Source: Chromera velia (taxonomy: Eukaryota; Sar; Chromeraceae). From it: a DNA stretch of 26,020 nucleotides. Location of the stretch: positions 1 through 26,020 of the forward strand of contig JAHBMJ010001793.1 of assembly GCA_018398765.1 (NCBI GenBank), given 5' to 3'. This document shows, one piece after another, positions 25,990 to 26,020 of the stretch (position 1 is the stretch's first letter; each line of letters begins with the position of its first letter). Made by a program: the position numbers and the translations under genes. The notes under the pieces were generated by a model, which saw only the letters and a list, made by a program, of their open reading frames with translations, was not told where the DNA came from and made no database searches.

Positions 25990-26020
<31 letters not shown>
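16801..26020 (-). CDS. Whole gene (5' end off-window): multi-CCP (sushi) membrane protein
   Basis: Composite minus-strand model entering from the right edge and ending at 16801. Exons, 5' to 3': 25777-25639, 25185-24940, 23666-23522, 23059-22971, 22504-22423, 22035-21841, 21572-21511, 21421-21118, 21071-21008, about 20945, about 20557 into the two-helix segment, 19908-19765, 19366-19200, 19075-18822, 18388-18342, 18132-18066, 17779-16801. From 25777 to 21008 every junction agrees in phase, and again from 19908 to 17779. CCP modules are extracellular adhesion or binding folds (four Cys, Gly-Trp); the tail has two hydrophobic segments and an acidic/Ser-rich stretch, so a cell-surface receptor or adhesin is likely. 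The stop at 20173 allows another reading: a first gene ending there and a second CCP gene from about 19908 to 16801. The final exon has a one-base frame break at 17596-17601. Confidence 0.65.
18066..18132 (-). CDS. CCP gene, 67-nt penultimate exon
   Basis: Acceptor TGGATCTGCAG, donor GGGCACAG|GTACGT, phase 2 to 0. Reads LMSGSPTVGHLL then WFVLPWAQ. Same length, phase and key residues as 121-187. Confidence 0.7.
18342..18388 (-). CDS. CCP gene, 47-nt exon
   Basis: Acceptor TTTTTTCTCATCGAGTGCAG and donor GCAGGGA|GTGAGT are both strong. In phase 0 to 2 it reads GYYSFGKPLSRLVRR and matches the exons on either side. Confidence 0.6.
18822..19075 (-). CDS. CCP gene, exon before the membrane-proximal region
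   Basis: Acceptor TGTCCTGCCTGCAG, donor GTGAAG|GTATGT; phase 1 to 0, 254 nt fits. Contains DCSALSTRAERTYARDEMFG then IEPRIVK, plausible as the front half of a degenerate CCP module. The first 40 residues are Lys/Asn/Ser-rich and could be intronic if a later acceptor is used. A rival open frame with several Cys exists on the same strand. Confidence 0.45.
19200..19366 (-). CDS. CCP gene, exon with module end VQCIDGVWTDMDMKC
   Basis: Acceptor GGTGTGCATGCAG, phase 2; donor TGTGTGG|GTGAGA, phase 1; 167 nt fits. C-x2-G-x-W-x5-C is the CCP C3-C4 signature. A further Cys pair follows (VMCTAAFRAG, DGVCV), probably the start of another module. Confidence 0.68.
19765..19908 (-). CDS. CCP gene, exon starting a module (CVPALTPTG)
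   Basis: Acceptor TTCTGCTGCACCTGCAG after a (TTCTC)n tract; donor AATCCCAG|GTACGT; phase 2 to 2. Begins CVPALTPTGRAHWG and ends VGEKLFKNP. C1 of a CCP module is present, C2 is not; a small skipped exon with Cys codons near 19516-19555 could supply it. Confidence 0.65.
20173..20557 (-). CDS. Exon with two transmembrane helices ending in a stop
   Basis: Acceptor AACACAATATTCAG at 20558 (phase 2) or an ATG at 20541. Reads AKLSSHMHSIFF..., helix 1 around VLYCSFIIFMYGTAAYY, basic loop, helix 2 around FYMVQMFVCAAAFFIFYIW, then YMCNKSVERLQE and stop at 20173. It could be the C-terminus of an upstream CCP gene, a separate small membrane protein of about 120 residues, or, if a weak donor GAGAG|GTTACA is used (phase 2), an internal exon joining CVPALTPTG. 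Confidence 0.6.
20900..20945 (-). CDS. CCP gene, tentative exon with unresolved 3' end
   Basis: Acceptor CAGTCATCTCTGCAG at 20946, phase 0: EVKWTHRQADACKTLC, which could close a CCP module. The following sequence runs into CA and GA repeats and only weak donors (TATGC|GTGCAC) are present, so the 3' boundary is approximate. Confidence 0.4.
20982..21005. repeat. (TTCC)n at a splice donor
   Basis: On the coding strand the intron begins GTAAGGAAGGAAGGAAGG, so the repeat grows out of the donor. Confidence 0.93.
21008..21071 (-). CDS. CCP gene, 64-nt exon (VCMPGDSLL)
   Basis: Acceptor GATTTTTTTTTGTGACAG, donor CTGAAA|GTAAGG; phase 2 to 0. Reads QSLSSIPFVVSVCMPGD, the V-x-C-x-P-G of a CCP C2 region. 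The other phase meets TGA before the donor. Confidence 0.62.
21118..21421 (-). CDS. CCP gene, Trp-rich exon (ETCGDPGQLP)
   Basis: Acceptor ATCCTCTCTGTTTCTGCAG, phase 1. Residues: TCGDPGQLPAKTK, then YHGAEFQIACEIHREG and a Trp-rich part EWPQPWQPETWQWKN. C1 and C2 are CCP-like; C3 and C4 are not obvious. Modelled to AGTAG|GTAGAT (phase 2); the stronger GCAA|GTAGGT four bases earlier leads to a stop in the next exon. An apparent signal peptide (MQPAKNASLILVFILSVSAE) upstream is the intron's pyrimidine tract read through. Confidence 0.7.
21511..21572 (-). CDS. CCP gene, 62-nt exon (SGCPTAESG)
   Basis: Donor TTAATTG|GTAAGC is strong; the acceptor GCGGGCAAG is weak but is the only one giving an open frame from the previous phase 2. 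Reads KESLSGCPTAESGVTAADLI. Confidence 0.58.
21631..21762. repeat. (CA)n, (GACC)n, (CA)n, (GACA)n compound array
   Basis: Lies in the intron between 21841 and 21572. Confidence 0.93.
21841..22035 (-). CDS. CCP gene, exon completing a full module
   Basis: Acceptor CCTTTCCCTCACCTTCAG, preceded by (CTGC)n; donor GAGTCA|GTAAGT; phase 2 to 2, 195 nt fits. Contains FFPPGTRASFICRGDTMPF, FELLCRGGSFGAPPIAC: C2, C3 and C4 of a CCP module (Phe replaces the usual Trp). C1 (FCPAPNIPP) is in the previous exon. Confidence 0.82.
22395..22422. repeat. (GACT)n at a splice donor
   Basis: Coding strand intron start GTCAGTCAGTCAGTCAGTCA; the first GTCAGT is the donor itself. Confidence 0.95.
22423..22504 (-). 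CDS. CCP gene, 82-nt exon (VFCPAPNIPP)
   Basis: Acceptor TTCTGCCTGTCTGCAG and donor ACGTCTT|GTCAGT; phase 1 to 2. Begins the module FCPAPNIPPSSRYTLTGYKR that is finished by the next exon. Phases match both sides. Confidence 0.75.
22971..23059 (-). CDS. CCP gene, 89-nt exon (module end)
   Basis: Acceptor GGTGAATGCATGCAG, donor TGTGAAG|GTGGGC; phase 2 to 1. With the previous exon gives VSCSDGWGSV then VHCTDGHWESQALVCE, a textbook CCP C2-C3-W-C4 series. Confidence 0.82.
23147..23346. repeat. (CA)n with CATTCA interruptions
   Basis: About 200 bp in the intron between 23522 and 23059; TG-rich on the coding strand, upstream of that acceptor. Confidence 0.95.
23522..23666 (-). CDS. CCP gene, 145-nt exon (module start)
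   Basis: Acceptor CACCCACCTGCATGCAG, donor TTCCGA|GTGAGT; phase 1 to 2. Reads PCRAPYAPPDTMDDPS then PVPPRSYVIVSCS: C1 and C2 of the module finished at 23059-22971. Confidence 0.8.
24015..24046. repeat. (GAAT)n
   Basis: Adjoins the CTCA array, same intron. Confidence 0.93.
24063..24946. repeat. About 880-bp (CTCA)n array, (TGAG)n on the coding strand
   Basis: Almost uninterrupted four-base periodicity with recurring CTCTCGTACT, CCCACTCTCGCACT and CTCCCT variants, suggesting higher-order duplications. It fills most of the intron 24939-23667 and begins at the exon edge: the donor GAGA|GTGAGT is the first repeat. Confidence 0.97.
24940..25185 (-). CDS. CCP gene, exon with a complete module
   Basis: Acceptor CTTCTTCCTTGCCTTCAG, donor GCGAGA|GTGAGT; phase 1 to 1, 246 nt fits. 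One whole module: ICDPFHQAMM (C1), RLAVTCNEGFVPIF (C2), LECVGGTWTERTIECE (C3, W, C4). Symmetric 1-1 phase, typical of shufflable extracellular modules. Confidence 0.85.
25618..25638. repeat. (GACT)n at a splice donor
   Basis: Coding strand GTCAGTCAGTCAGTCAGTCAG starting at the donor after 25639. Confidence 0.95.
25639..25777 (-). CDS. CCP gene, first exon visible in window
   Basis: Acceptor TTTCCCCGCTGTGTGCAG, donor GCGAAC|GTCAGT; phase 0 to 1, 139 nt fits. Contains VKVGISCAPGYQPIS and TTCLNGTWTLFSVRCE, the C2-C3-W-C4 of a CCP module. C1 must lie in an exon beyond 26020. Confidence 0.82.
25992..26020. repeat. (CA)n at right edge
   Basis: The window ends inside this tract, within the intron upstream of 25777. 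Confidence 0.95.

Noticed and set aside
1-26020. tRNA, rRNA, CRISPR and dinoflagellate spliced-leader sequences
   Set aside because: No tRNA B-box with a foldable context, no rRNA-like block, no spaced identical repeats of CRISPR type, and no spliced-leader match were found by eye.

Overview
This is an intron-rich nuclear locus from a single-celled eukaryote, not a prokaryote. Evidence: canonical GT-AG junctions (GTGAGT, GTAAGT and GTACGT donors; pyrimidine tracts ending in TGCAG), short exons in all three phases, dense microsatellites, a SET-domain gene and complement-control-like (CCP/sushi) modules. TGCATGC-rich intergenic DNA and the general style would fit an alveolate alga such as a chromerid, but that is an inference; nothing seen here is species-diagnostic. 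Both window ends lie in (TG)n/(CA)n tracts and there is one ambiguous base (12524), so this may be a whole contig that breaks at dinucleotide repeats.

Layout. (1) 1-1479, + strand: the last two exons of a membrane-protein gene whose 5' part is off the left edge. (2) 1480-5130: AT-rich island with a 93-bp tandem duplication, a decayed Ty1/copia reverse transcriptase/RNase H remnant, a MITE-like hairpin and an ATATCG palindrome cluster. (3) 5130-7325: repeat-rich DNA with a 119-bp direct repeat flanking a (GACA)n array. (4) 7326-13320, - strand: a gene of about 12 exons for a proline-rich, RING-like zinc-binding, coiled-coil protein. (5) 13321-13853: divergent intergenic region with a 32-bp tandem repeat and TGCATGC motifs. 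(6) 13854-15467, + strand: an intronless SET-domain methyltransferase with a signal peptide, a cysteine-rich tail and one in-frame TGA. (7) 15468-16800: pyrimidine tract and AT-rich DNA. (8) 16801 to beyond 26020, - strand: a large gene of about 17 exons with serial CCP modules, a two-helix hydrophobic exon, and a C-terminal membrane/acidic region.

The main result is that the genes at (1) and (8) are paralogs pointing at each other across about 15 kb. Their penultimate exons are both 67 nt in the same phase with matching residues, and their final exons share two hydrophobic segments, including an 84-nt block identical at DNA level. A second theme is that many introns carry microsatellites that read as repeats of their own splice signals, the extreme case being an approximately 880-bp TGAG array that begins exactly at a GTGAGT donor. 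Exon models were built by hand from splice consensus, reading frame and phase; arithmetic checks (length against phase) agree for most exons, and the unresolved junctions are stated.
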